Shown here: positions 32,610 through 45,221 of the stretch, piece after piece | Layout of the letters: every line of letters starts with the position of its first letter | Position numbering within the stretch: position 1 is the first letter of the stretch | Source of the DNA: Anthoceros angustus | Taxonomy: Eukaryota; Streptophyta; Anthocerotopsida; Anthocerotales; Anthocerotaceae | Length of the DNA stretch: 64,000 nt | Direction: 5' to 3' | Assembly: GCA_010909165.1 (NCBI GenBank) | Contig: MU008165.1 | Span: forward strand, 434,001-498,000 | Notes under the pieces: generated by a model | Told to the model about the DNA's origin: nothing | The model's database searches: none | Seen by the model: only the letters and a program-made list of their open reading frames with translations | Translations under genes and position numbers: made by a program

Positions 32610-35250
32610 TCAATGCTGATCACCACAAGAACAGAACCCATCCACAAAATGGTGCACGCGGTGGGCATCTCTGACTATGATCTCTCGCTTCTCAACTCTG
32701 GACATAATCTTGGTTCCACTGTGGCAGACATTGCACATCCGAAGATTCTTGGTGACTAGAAGAGTTTGACCATCTGGAGTATTCAGGAGACCATAAGCTA
32801 GTGCTAGCTTTTCAGCATGTCCACAAAGCATCTTCATGCCTTGCATGATTAGGCCCAAGTTCCGACCTCAACTGTGTGTGTGTTTCATGGTTGCTTCCAG
32901 CCTCCGGCTGCATATTTACACTCCGTAGCTTGGACGCTACATCATCCCTTTCCTCCCCCACGCAGAAGGCATGAACTTTGCTGTTGAGCTCAATCCAGGC
33001 AGTTGCAGGCTTCACATGCACCCACGGACCTCCTCAAACTTTCTACCAATTCCACATCGCTCCACATACTAGCATTTGCATAGATGTTGGACAAAAGCAC
33101 ATACGCAGCAGAGTGCTGAGGCCTTAGTCGTACAAGCCTGTCAAAGCAACGCCTTCCTCGTTGAACGTCACCATGAGTCTTGCAGGAACTCAGCAAAGAT
33201 GTCCAGCCCACAAGGTCACTTTCAAATGGCATTTTCAGCAACATGTTCTCTGCTTCATCTAGATGTCCTGCCCGCCGAGAAGATCAACCATGCAATTATA
33301 GTGACACAAAGATGGAGTGATGCCATGACTTTCCACCATCATCTGAAATACTTCTGACCTTCATCGACCAGACCCTGATGGCTGCATGCCAAGCAGGCAA
33401 GTAAATGTAGCATCGCCAGGCGAGACACCCTGCTGCTCCATCTCTTGGAAACACTGGATTGCCGTCTGGCCATCACAGTGTTGACCATAACCGATTAAGC
33501 AAAGCTGTCCATGCCACAACATTCCTGGTTGGCAAACTGTCCAGCACTGTGCGAGCATCCTCCAAGCTGCCACATTTTGCATACATGTCCACAAGGCTGC
33601 TGCCAACAAGCACGTCAGCTAACAGTCCTGATTCCTGGATATCAAAATGAAGCCTCTTTCCCTGTTGTAAAGCTCCAAGCGCAGCACATGCTCTCAGAAG
33701 GCACACAAACATGGAGCTGTTCCTTGAAATTTTATTCGTCTGCATGCTTTCATGCAGATTCAGAGCTTCTTGATAAAGCCCATGCTGAACATAACCTGCA
33801 ATCATGGCATTCCAGGTCACGACATCTTTGTTGGGCAACCTGTCAAACACTTCACGAGCCTCTTCCAGGCTGCTGCATTTTCACGAACATGTCCACAAGA
33901 CTGCTGCCAACCACCACGTCTGCATCCAAGCATTGCTCCTGAATTGCCTATACAGCTGCTTCCCTTCCAGCAACGCTCTGTTGATGGCGCATGCCTTCAG
34001 GAGACACGCAAAAGTAAAAGGATTGGCTGGGTGATACCCTCTATTTGCATATTTCGATAAACAGCAAGGGCTTCTTGCAGAGCCCATGCTGGACATAGCC
34101 TGTGATCATGGCAGTCCATGCAACCACATCCTTGGTGCCCAGATCATCAAACACCTTGCGAGCATCCTCCAAGCTCCCACACTTGCATACATATCCACCA
34201 GGCTGCTGACAATCAAGTCAGCTTCCAGTCCACGCTCCTGGATCCGGGAATGAATTGCCTTACCTTCATGTAAAGCTCCAACACTGGCACATACTTTAAG
34301 GAGGCCTACAAATGTGACAATATCTGGGTGAGGCCTCTTCTTGCATTCGTTGGTACAGAGTGAGTGCTTCTTGACTAAGCCCATGCTGAATATATCCAGC
34401 AATCAAAGTGTTCCCCCGTCTCTCGTTGTGGCAATCGGTCAAACACTCTGCGAGCATCCTTTAAGCTCCACATTTGGCATACATGTCCACCAAGCAATTG
34501 CCAAGTATTATATCAGCTTCCAGCTGTCTTGCCTGAATCTGCGTCTCTAATTCCTTGCCTCTATCTACAGCTCCGGCACTGGCACATGCTTTCAATACAC
34601 ACACAAACGTGACTTGATTCGCTTCAGTCAGACCCTCATCTACCATAGATGAGTACAGAGTAAGGGCCTCTTGACCCTGACCATGCTGAGCATACCCTCC
34701 GATCATGGCAGTCCAGGATACCACATTCTTGACCGACATATTGTCGAATACACCTCGAGCATCCTGCAACCTCCCACACTTGACATACAAGTCCACCAGA
34801 CAGTTGCCAACCAAAACACTGGGCTCGGCCCCACTCCCTAACACATCAGAATGGACCTGTTTGCCAAGTTCTACGTCGGCGGCAGCTGTACAAGCTTTCA
34901 GCACCGCCATAAAAATATAGTCGTTTGGCTTCACAGCTGACCGCCTCATCGCACCATACAGTTTCAAAGCTTCTCCAGGCTTACCGTAGTCGGCATGTGC
35001 CGAAATAATAGAATACCACATGAAGGCATCCGCTTTACCCACCCTGGTGAACACATCCATGGCCTCCTGAAGCCTACCTCCTCATGCATATGTGTGCAAT
35101 GGTTCCTCAGGTATGTATTAGACTCACCCAGAAAACCGTGGCAGAAAAATGAGCATTCCACTGCACCTTCAAAGGGCAATCGGATGTCAGACTTGAGAAG
35201 TACACTGATGAAGCAAAGCAAGGGTGAGGCGAAGACGTGCAGTGGCAAGG
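32610..35250 (-). pseudogene. PPR array copy B: near full-length PPR-DYW with frameshifts
   Basis: Minus-strand collinear copy from a leader (35250-35060) through MDVFTRVGKADAFMWYSIIS and at least eight PLS repeats to the DYW end CSCGDQH at 32610. The first 199 codons after the leader (35060-34461) are open. After that, single-base indels break the frame roughly every 200-400 bp (for example near 34.45, 34.1, 33.95, 33.87, 33.5 and 33.0 kb). All expected domains are present in order, so this is the best template for the family's architecture: leader, PLS repeats, E region, KKP-type box, DYW-type deaminase. Organelle targeting is expected for the family, but the leader frame is broken and cannot be judged. 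Confidence 0.82.
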
Positions 35251-35810
35251 CAAGTGTGTGTGAAATGAATCGACTACCTTTCGAGCTGGTGGTCGGAGTG
35301 AGTGGCTGGTGGTGGAAGTACTACCATGCTTGATTTAGGCAATACATTTCAGCCCACGCCGCAGGGCAAGCTGGATGGTAAATTTGCGGTTCAGATCAGA
35401 GTGTAACGACTAACCCTACTTTAGGTCTGTGGGAGACAAACGGAAAAGTGGGTGGAGACTGACCTGAGTTTTTCAGCCAGAAGTAGAAGAGCTTCCGTCC
35501 GTACTCATGCCCAGTGTTTGCAATGATGTGCTAGTTCACAACCCTTGGCTGCATTACCATGGCAAACAGATCGGCTGGATTCAGATGGCAAAGCCGCAAA
35601 GATCGAAGCCACAATTTACACATACAAAGCCAACTTTTGACCTGAATCAAACAATGAAATTGGTTCTGGATCTCCCCTACCTTCACTCCGGTTGCATCCA
35701 AGACCAGCACTTCAGGAAGACTCGTCATGAATGAGTGATCAGATCTTGTAACGTTTGGTAATCACACCATACCCACGGAGCCGGCAGGGCGAGGAAGTTT
35801 ACACTGTACT

Positions 35811-37178
35811 CATCAATGCTGATCACCACAAGAACAGAACCCATCCACAAAATGGTGCACGCGGTGGGCATCTCTGACTATGATCTCTCGCTTCTCAACT
35901 CTGGACATAATCTTGGTTCCACTGTGGCAGACATTGCACATCCGAAGATTCTTGGTGACTAGAAGAGTTTGACCATCTGGAGTATTCAGGAGACCATAAG
36001 CTAGTGCTAGCTTTCAGCATGTCCACAAAGCATCTTCATGCCTTGCATGATTAGGCCCAAGTTCCGACCTCAACTGTGTGTGTGTTTCATGGTTGCTTCC
36101 AGCCTCCGCTGCATATTTACACCTCCGTAGCTTGGACGCTACATCATCCCTTTCCTCCCACGCAGAAGGCATGAACTTTGCTGTTGAGCTCAATCCAGGC
36201 AGTTGCAGGCTTCTTACATGCACCCACGGACCTCCTCAAACTTTCTACCAATTCCACATCGCTCCACATACTAGCATTTGCATAGATGTTGGACAAAAGC
36301 ACATACGCAGCAGAGTGCTGAGGCCTTAGTCGTACAAGCCTGTCAAAAGCAACGCCTTCCTGCGTTGAACGTCACCATGAGTCTTGCAGGAACTCAGCAA
36401 AGATGTCCAGCCCACAAGGTCACTTTCAAATGGCATTTTCAGCAACATGTTCTCTGCTTCATCTAGATGTCCTGCCCGCCCGAGAAGATCAACCATGCAA
36501 TTATAGTGACACAAAGATGGAGTGATGCCATGACTTTCCACCATCATCTTGAAATACTTCTTGACCTTCATCGACCAGACCCTGATGGCTGCATGCCACA
36601 AGCAGGCAAGTAAATGTAGCATCGCCAGGCGAGACACCCTGCTGCTCCATCTCTTGGAAACACTGGATTGCCGTCTGGCCATCACAGTGTTGACCATAAC
36701 CATAAGCAAAGCTGTCCATGCCACAACATTCCTGGTTGGCAAACTGTCCAGCACTGTGCGAGCATCCTCCAAGCTGCCACATTTTGCATACATGTCCACC
36801 AAGCAATTCGTATTATATCAGCTTCCAGCTGTCTTGCCTGAATCTGCGTCTCTAATTCCTTGCCTCTATCTACAGCTCCGGCACTGGCACATGCTTTCAA
36901 TACACACACAAACGTGACTTGATTCGCTTCAGTCAGACCCTCATCTACCATAGATGAGTACAGAGTAAGGGCCTCTTGACCCTGACCATGCTGAGCATAC
37001 CCTCCGATCATGGCAGTCCAGGATACCACATTCTTGACCGACATATTGTCGAATACACCTCGAGCATCCTGCAACCTCCCACACTTGACATACAAGTCCA
37101 CCAGACAGTTGCCAACCAAAACACTGGGCTCGGCCCCACTCCCTAACACATCAGAATGGACCTGTTTATGTTCTCGCC
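35811..37178 (-). pseudogene. PPR array copy C: internally deleted PPR-DYW
   Basis: Minus strand. From 37178 the frame encodes HSDVLGSGAEPSVLVGNCLV, one and a half further repeats and IQARQLEADII. At about 36805 it jumps directly into MQNVAAWRML-region sequence that normally lies about four repeats later (the last PPR before the E region), then runs to the DQH end at 35811. The junction falls inside the repeated MYAKCG coding segment, so unequal recombination between PPR repeats is the likely cause. One-base indels further break the DYW part, for example one T fewer within the HAEKLA codons. Confidence 0.8.
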
Positions 37179-39600
37179 GTTCAGCATGTCCACAAAGCAT
37201 CTTCATGCCTTGCATGATTAGGCCCAAGTTCCGACCTCAACTGTGTGTGTGTTTCATGGTTGCTTCCAGCCTCCGCTGCATATTTACACCTCCGTAGCTT
37301 GGACGCTACATCATCCCTTTCCTCCCACGCAGAAGGCATGAACTTTGCTGTTGAGCTCAATCCAGGCAGTTGCAGGCTTCTTACATGCACCCACGGACCT
37401 CCTCAAACTTTCTACCAATTCCACATCGCTCCACATACTAGCATTTGCATAGATGTTGGACAAAAGCACATACGCAGCAGAGTGCTGAGGCCTTAGTCGT
37501 ACAAGCCTGTCAAAAGCAACGCCTTCCTGCGTTGAACGTCACCATGAGTCTTGCAGGAACTCAGCAAAGATGTCCAGCCCACAAGGTCACTTTCAAATGG
37601 CATTTTCAGCAACATGTTCTCTGCTTCATCTAGATGTCCTGCCCGCCCGAGAAGATCAACCATGCAATTATAGTGACACAAAGATGGAGTGATGCCATGA
37701 CTTTCCACCATCATCTTGAAATACTTCTGACCTTCATCGACCAGACCCTGATGGCTGCATGCCACAAGCAGGCAAGTAAATGTAGCATCGTCAGGCGAGA
37801 CACCCTGCTGCTCCATCTCTTGGAAACACTGGATTGCCGTCTGGCCATCACAGTGTTGACCATAACCATTAAGCAAAGCTGTCCATGCCACAACATTCCT
37901 GGTTGGCAAACTGTCCAGCACTGTGCGAGCATCCTCCAAGCTGCCACATTTTGCATACATGTCCACAAGGCTGCTGCCAACAAGCACGTCAGCTAACAGT
38001 CCTGATTCCTGGATATCAAAATGAAGCCTCTTTCCCTGTTGTAAAGCTCCAAGCGCAGCACATGCTCTCAGAAGGCACACAAACATGGAGCTGTTCCTTG
38101 AAATTTTATTCGTCTGCTGCATGCTTTCATGCAGATTCAGAGCTTCTTGATAAAGCCCATGCTGAACATAACCTGCAATCATGGCATTCCAGGTCACGAC
38201 ATCTTTGTTGGGCAACCTGTCAAACACTTCACGAGCCTCTTCCAGGCTGCTGCATTTCACGAACATGTCCACAAGACTGCTGCCAACCACCACGTCTGCA
38301 TCCAAGCATTGCTCCTGAATTTGCCTATACAGCTGCTTCCCTTCCAGCAACGCTCTGTTGATGGCGCATGCCTTCAGGAGACACGCAAAAGTAAAAGGAT
38401 TGGCTGGAGTGATACCCTCTATTTGCATATTTCGATAAACAGCAAGGGCTTCTTGCAAGAGCCCATGCTGGACATAGCCTGTGATCATGGCAGTCCATGC
38501 AACCACATCCTTGGTGCCCAGATCATCAAACACCTTGCGAGCATCCTCCAAGCTCCCACACTTCGCATACATATCCACCAGGCTGCTGCTGACAATCAAG
38601 TCAGCTTCCAGTCCACGCTCCTGGATCCGGGAATGAATTGCCTTACCTTCATGTAAAGCTCCAACACTGGCACATACTTTAAGGAGGCCTACAAATGTGA
38701 CAATATCTGGAGTGAGGCCCTCTTCTTGCATTCGTTGGTACAGAGTGAGTGCTTCTTGACTAAGCCCATGCTGAATATATCCAGCAATCAAAGTGTTCCA
38801 CGTGACCACGTCTCTCGTTGGCAATCGGTCAAACACTCTGCGAGCATCCTTTAAGCTCCCACATTTGGCATACATGTCCACCAAGCAATTGCCAAGTATT
38901 ATATCAGCTTCCAGCTGTCTTGCCTGAATCTGCGTCTCTAATTCCTTGCCTCTATCTACAGCTCCGGCACTGGCACATGCTTTCAATACACACACAAACG
39001 TGACTTGATTCGCTTCAGTCAGACCCTCATCTACCATAGATGAGTACAGAGTAAGGGCCTCTTGACCCTGACCATGCTGAGCATACCCTCCGATCATGGC
39101 AGTCCAGGATACCACATTCTTGACCGACATATTGTCGAATACACCTCGAGCATCCTGCAACCTCCCACTTGACATACAAGTCCACCAGACAGTTGCAAAA
39201 CACTGGGCTCCTCTAATCAGAATGGACCTGTTTGCCAAGTTCTACGTCCTGAGCAGCACTGCCATAAAAATATAGTCGTTTGGCTTCACAGCTGACCGCC
39301 TCATCGCACCATACAGGTTTCAAGCTTCTCATCGGTGCCGTGCCGAAATAATAAATACCACATGAAGCTATCCGGGGCCGCCAGTTGGGCAAACACCTCT
39401 GATGCTTCCTGCAACCTTCCATGGGCATCGCTTCGAATAATGTCATCAATGTGTGTTAGACCTGCGTGCTTGACAGGGGGCAGACGCCTGCCAACAAGCA
39501 GATCTTTCCTGACCATGCTGAGCAGGGTGTGAAGATCGAACTGAACGCATGCACAACAGTGACCGCCAGCCCTGGCTCAGGAAACCATCTTTGAGTTGTA
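37179..39600 (-). pseudogene. PPR array copy D: longest open PPR, truncated deaminase
   Basis: A 581-codon minus-strand frame (39238-37493) holds an unbroken run of PLS repeats (MYAKCGSLKDARRVFDRLPT, ...[15 protein letters not shown], ...NKDVVTWNAMIAGYVQHGL) into LVACSHQGLVDEGQKYF and the E-region start LLGRAGHLDEAENMLLKMP. It ends at a frameshift (extra bases near 37513 and 37529 relative to copy A). Downstream the deaminase is cut at HAEK (about 37185), where copy C begins. Upstream, 39516-39240 and 39761-39456 contain broken N-terminal sequence (TLLSMVRKDLLVGRRLPP-type) with several small deletions relative to copy B. It is the only copy retaining the full repeat tract, and is dead as written. 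Confidence 0.82.
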
Positions 39601-40341
39601 AGCAGATCGCTGTGGATCGCTGCTCCCTCTTGAAACAGCTTGCTCGGCGTTTTATCAGTAAAAGCACGGCCGCAGCCAGGCGTCTGCAGCATCCCAACAT
39701 GCAGGACGGGACGTCGGCGAGCAAACAGACCTTCGGGATCCGCCCCACCTGTCCCATACATGCTACATGCACCGAGAACCTGTATAGACTCTTTCTCTAA
39801 GTGGACTGAAGTGAAGAAAGGAGGAGATAGAGAAGTAACTCAGGGTCACCAGGGAGTTGCTGCTGGGTGCGGCCGCCGGCCCTTCTCAGCCCACTGGGAT
39901 GCTGCCGCTGGTCCTGGGAACGTGTTAACAGAATCGTTTCAACAGGCTTCTTTCAATGGTTCTTGACGTGACAAAGGCGACAGTTTCAAAGGCCGCTGAA
40001 GGAAGAAGCAAACATCAGCTAGGAACAAAGAAGGACAGGGCAAGAAGGATGAGGCGTTGCAAATGCTGGCGACAAGGCAGGCAGTGGCGCTCCCCCGGCA
40101 ACAGGATGGTTTGCCGCCTGAACTCCTTCCTGGCAGTGCTATGCCTCGCTGGGCTCAGGAGGGCTGCCTCCTGCTGCCAGGATGTTTTGGAGACAGGGCT
40201 TATTATCCTTCCTGGATGATGGGCAGAGCAGATTCAGGTGAGAAGTCAAGGATAGCCATTGTCTGGTCAGGTAGGATGGTGGACTCTGAGCTCTATTTGC
40301 TCATGGCGAGTCCGGGAGGGAGGAAGAGCATCTCTCTGCTC
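39601..40341. other. Region between PPR array and WDR43
   Basis: No supported gene. It holds the degraded 5' flank of copy D and the 3' flank of WDR43. Short plus-strand frames show no family features. Confidence 0.45.
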
Positions 40342-43300
40342 TCAACTCCGCAAACAAATGTGTGGACCTGCTGAGGTGTGATAAGGTTCAGAGCTTTCGT
40401 CTTCGTAGACTACGGCAGGCCCTTCCTGCCTTGCTTCTTCTTGGTTGTCTTTAGGCGTCTGCGTTGCACACGGCAGCGGAGGGGTTATGCGGTTTGCCCA
40501 CTTGCAGAGGTTAGATGAGTGACCAGATAGGTGCAAGGTGGAGGCAAACCTGTGCCAGAATGAGGTCAAGGCGGCCAGAGAGAGAGAGTAGAGGCTTAAA
40601 TACTGAAACTCTTGCATCGATGATCTGCATGACGGACATAGTTTCCCATCAGTGTACAGCCCACGCATCCATGTACAGATACAAGAATCATGATAAAAAT
40701 CCTGTAACACAGTGAAGAAACCCCACCCGATACAAAGAGGCTAACACAGGCTGCATAGAAGGGGTTGACATGAGGGAAGCCGCGTGCTGTATAAGCGCTG
40801 CCCTTATCCATGGTACCAGGGTCAGGCCTCGTCTTGGCCTGCGATTTGTTTGAACCAGTAAATTTGAGTCAGTCACATCCAAAAACACATTCGCACTGAA
40901 GTAAGAAACGTCAAGTCGAGATCATGGTAGGAACCAGATATCCAGGTCTACCTAAGTCAACACGAACCTCGTCTCCATTTTAAAGACCATCAGTCTGAGG
41001 AACTTTGCCACATCGGGTGTGCGAAGCCTGCTGACGGTGTTTGATATGACCTGCACAAAAGACCAGACCATAAAACGATGCGCATTGTACGTGGTATACA
41101 AGGCAGGAGTGATTACAGAACAAACACGTACCTTGGGATCGGTGACTGCAACACAGCGCTCTAGCAGAGCGTTATCATCAGCCTGAATGGCCTGGGACAG
41201 CAGAACTTGTAAACTATCTGCCCTGGGTATGACCAAAGGATCTAGCGCCTTGCTTTGTTCCACCAACTTTCTTTCCTCAGATTCTACAAGTCCTAGGGCA
41301 ATCAGCCGATCCTCCATCGTTGGCTCCTGCTCTGCATCCACCTCCATTCCTGCTACTCCATCCGCTTGCACTTCTGAAAACCACAAGTACAGAACCACGT
41401 GAGAAAATGTGCAATCAATAAACCAGCAATCCTTCCATGCACAGGCACACCAGGGTAGGCCCCCACCTGCCAACTTAGAATGCTTCACAATAGGCTGCTC
41501 TGCATCCAATGCCGTTGACGCTTTTCGTTTCTTCTCTTTCCTAGTCGTCTTCAGGACTTCCCCGTCAGATTCTATGTGAGCTCTTGTTAAAACAGCATCA
41601 ACAGCACTATCGGGACCTACAACAGCCACTGCACCAAAGGAAAATACGGCATTAAAACACTAAACATCCAGAAACCCAGCAGCAGACAGACCACACCAAT
41701 ACCAACATACATCAGGTTTTAAGCTAGTACCATCACGTGACTCAGCTGCCCTTCCAAAGCTACTTTTTTGTTGTCCTCCAGACAGCAGATCCCCAGTTTC
41801 TGGAGCATGGAGAACAATACTTGTACTTTGACCATCAACAGGCACCCTTTCAAATTGAGGCCTGGCAGAAGTGCCTCTAGCTAACAGCACAGAGCCTGAC
41901 CCATCTTTTCTGCTTAGCAACCTGGCTGCCAGGATGCAAGTTTTGGAACTTTTCCTGACCTTTTCAGGAGTACCTGTCACTGAATTTTCCCTAGCAACAC
42001 TAAGTTTCACTGGTTTCGCCTTGGCTAGGCCTTCCACATTAGCTGCTATCCACACATACGCAATCCCTGTTTCTGACAATGCAAGGACTCTAACATTTTC
42101 TCCATTGGTCCCGAAACCACTGCAGTCAAGTGCCACAGCTGGCTGTTCCATAGGGAGAGTAAACGCGGCACCACTTCCAGGTTTCTCCTGATTACACAGC
42201 CACACAGCCACATGACGGTCACCAGGAGCTGCTGAGAGTATGTGCTGACCGTCTTCCGCGAACACCATTGCCCTCACCGATGCCTGTCAGCAGACAACAG
42301 ACGAAAGTTAAAACGACCTCAGTTGCAAGCATGAAGGCAAGTTTCACAGCAAACAGAGAAGCACTTACAGGATGCCCTGTAAACTTGCGAATCCGCTTTT
42401 TACTCGCTAAATCAATAATCTTAATCTCAGCACTGGCTGCAAGTAACTTGTCACCATCTGAAATGCCAAAATCACACATTAGCAAGAGCATAGGCCACGC
42501 AAGACAGATTTAGCAAAAATGTGGACACGAAAAGTATGGCCAGAGAAATAACCTGGTGACACTGCAACACTAGAAAGGGGAGCTTTTGACCCCTTGAACT
42601 TCTGGATCAGCCTTCCATCTCCGGAATCCAACTCACAAACCATTCCATCAGCCCCAACGGCATAAAGGCTTTGACCACTTCTCGAAAAGACAATGGCTTT
42701 CACACCCCTGCATATTGAAAAAAGTAGCAAGAGCATGAGGAACCGACCTGCAAAACATGGAAAAGGTGGCTTCACAGTGACCAATGGCACAACACAAGAT
42801 TTCAACATCTCGGAATAAGTAGTCTCAGCATTGTAGCAAGGGCTGACCCAGGGTTGACATCATTCTTCCTCCACTTCAGTTCACCAAGTGCTGCATCCCA
42901 AGCTAACACGTCACCAGACCCAGTTCCTAAAGCTAGCAGCAAAGAGGTCCCGCTCCTTTTCTTCACCTACAAATCATAACCCCCAAGCACGTGAGCTGAG
43001 AACACTAAAAGCATATTGGTGGCATCTCCAAAGGAGAGCCCAGGCAGGGGCTGGCTGCCCACAATCACAGCCATCCCAGAGTTGGGATTGTGATCCTTGG
43101 CATCCACATGCAACACCCACCTTCTTCTGAGCAGAGGTGACGGAATTCCCCCATGCAAGCGATGTGTAGTCTACAGCTAAATGTCCATTCGCAAGTCCCG
43201 TTGCAGTGCCCACGCTATTAGCGGAAGCTGCAATATCCACGAACTCCCCACGCATTTGTCCACTCCCCACATCCCACGTCTGCATCCCCCAACATTCTTC

Positions 43301-43505
43301 ACTCCATCAGCTGACAAGTTTTGCATTCAAACGATACAATCCAAGCCTGTAAAATGCCTCCCTTGAGCCGAGTGATCCTGAAAAAAACAAGCAGGCCAGG
43401 TAAGCAAAGCTTCACCTTAACACGGCCATCCCCAGAGGTAAGCGCAAGGTATTTGCCGTCAGGACTGAACGCCGTCAGCACATCCTTAATGCTCATCGGC
43501 GCCAT
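40342..43505 (-). CDS. WDR43: WD-repeat protein WDR43/Utp5 of the small-subunit processome
   Basis: About 11-12 short exons with introns near 100-250 bp. The start is ATG at 43505 (MAPMSIKDVLTAFSPDGKYL). Placed exons: 43505-43416, 43279-43121, 42966-42848, 42717-42553, 42457-42369 and 42283-~41711. Then come pieces near 41.63-41.47, 41.37-41.13, 41.04-40.97, 40.84-40.73, 40.62-40.54 and 40.48-40.34 kb. WD-type blades include SGDGRVK, LGTGSGDVLAWDAALG, VGADGMVCELDSGDGRLIQ and RKFTGHP. The C-terminal part matches the Utp12 domain (LLERCVAVTDPK, TVSRLRTPDVAKFLRLMV, PWIRAALIQHAASLM, SVFKPLLSLSGRLDLIL) and ends in an acidic VVYEDESSEP stretch. Utp5/WDR43 belongs to the t-UTP group linking rDNA transcription to 18S processing. 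It is transcribed divergently from GET1. The exon 6/7 border is unresolved. Confidence 0.88.
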
Positions 43506-43961
43506 GGACGCCAAATCTGTACCGGCTGAGGGAGGTATGCCGGCCTCCCCGTCCAGGCTCCAGCACCCAATTCAGGGTTCAGGGTTTTAGACCTTGCCCA
43601 CGCTTGCTGAGAGTATTTATAGGGCGAAATTACCATGCCCAGCGCTTGACTCTGTATGGTAGCTTCGCATTTGCGGGTGAACAGAAAGATGCATCTCGCA
43701 CGCCGGCCCCTTGTCGCTGAAGACGGTGCAGCTGCGGCCGCCCCGTCTTTCGAAAGCAGCCATCAGGGTTCAGGGTTTTAGAACGGGACTGGCGCCAACG
43801 CTGCGTGACACAATTCTAGGGCAAGACTGCGTTTTGTAGTGTATGGACGTCCGATATGGAAGTCCAGTAAAGAATTGCTGCCTGTGTGGGTCCTTTACTG
43901 GACTAACATATGTAGGGACTCCTCCTTCTCACCAAGGTTTCGCGTCTCGGTAAATTTCAGT
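43506..43961. promoter_or_regulatory. Shared divergent promoter region of WDR43 and GET1
   Basis: 456 bp between the two start codons of head-to-head genes. No other gene in it. The core elements cannot be assigned from the sequence alone. A TTCAGGGTTTTAGA-type sequence occurs twice (about 43577-43590 and 43767-43780), near AGGGTTT, which resembles the plant telo-box (AAACCCT) common in promoters of ribosome-related genes. Confidence 0.5.
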
Positions 43962-45221
43962 ATGGAATTCGGATTCGCGTCCTCCGCGGCTGAAGGCGGG
44001 GCAGCTGCTGGCATCTTGGCATCGGTGTTGTTGCTGCGCCTGATTTTTGCACTCTTGCAAGGCATCATGAAGGTGCGTCAATTTTATGTTTTCTTCGATC
44101 TCAGCAAGGAGATGGAGCTTCCCGTGTCTAACATCTTCTCTTGCGGCTGCAGAGAGAGTCTGCGACTAGTCAGGAAGCCGCTCTCGCGAAGGAGATCAAA
44201 GCGCTGCTGAAGCAAGCTGACGCTTTTTCGACGTACTTCTCTTTTTCTCTCTTCTTTCCATTTTTTGCGAGGTTGGCCGGCCCTGTAGATGATTCTGTGG
44301 TTGTCGTGCAGGCCGGCAACGTTCGCCAAGTCTGCGAAACTGAGACGTGCTGCTGTTCAGAAGGAGAAAGAACTTGCAGAGTGTAGGTCATTCTGTGCCG
44401 AAATTGACGTTTGCGAAAAGGTTTTATTGTGTTTTCGAACTCTGTGCAGTGGAGTAGCTATGTAGAACGCTTCTTTTCTCCGGTATGTTTAGGTGCTATC
44501 ATTCGGTTCAATGGCTTGTTTTGTTGTCTGATGCAGAGCGCTATGGATTGATTGTGCTCTTGTAACGCACACGTTTGGTACAGTGAGACTGAAGACCAAG
44601 CAACTCTCCCATCGGCAGAGATATGTCGTCTCGTTTCTCCCGACTTTGCTCCAGGTGACTGCAGAGGCTTGGTTTCACCTCCACTGTCATGCTAGTTTTA
44701 CGCCATAGGCTCTTCGAGATCTTACTTAGCTTGCAGTGTGCTTTCCGCGAACTCCTGAAGTGTCTTCTGTATGTTGTCCCCCTCACCTTTCGATGTGCTT
44801 CGTCGTATTGCAGGCGTGTGTTAATCTTTTCTTCTTGTGGTGGTTCTGGCGAACTCCGGTGGCGACCATACCTTCTCGCCTTCTACACCCGTTTGGTATG
44901 TTCAATTTGTCAACTGGAACGGATGTCCTTCAAGCTACAGTGTACAGGACATGAAGCTTTTTACAGTGAAGAGCTGATGTTGCCTTGGCAGGTCGAATGT
45001 TTTCCATCACTCATGCCACGACATCGTCTGATGTTATCCCGGTATTTGAACTGCTGCCTGACCGGTACCAGTCTCGTTTTCTGAGGGTCATGCTGAGATT
45101 TTCAGCGAGGTTTATACGACTTAAGTTTCTCTTGCAGGTGAGTGTCATTCCATGGTTGATGTTGTGCAACAGTGTGAGCAGCTTCATATCAAGGAAGATT
45201 CCGAGTTCAACTCGCCGGTAG
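43962..45221 (+). CDS. GET1: GET1/WRB receptor subunit for tail-anchored protein insertion
   Basis: Exons: 43962-44072 (MEFGFASSAAEGG, then a hydrophobic segment LASVLLLRLIFALLQGIMK), 44153-44232 (KEIKALLKQADAFS), 44312-44382 (PATFAKSAKLRRAAVQKEKE), an unresolved middle exon or exons at 44.4-44.8 kb, 44814-44895 (LWWFWRTPVATIP, HPFG), 44992-45041, and 45138-45221 (VSVIPWLMLCNSVSSFISRK, stop). The order of first transmembrane segment, cytosolic coiled coil with STPATFAK-x-AKLRR and then WFWRTPVA matches plant GET1. The protein sits in the ER membrane, where GET1/GET2 receives tail-anchored proteins from the GET3 ATPase. The missing middle exon should encode the end of the coiled coil and the start of the second membrane helix. 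Confidence 0.85.
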
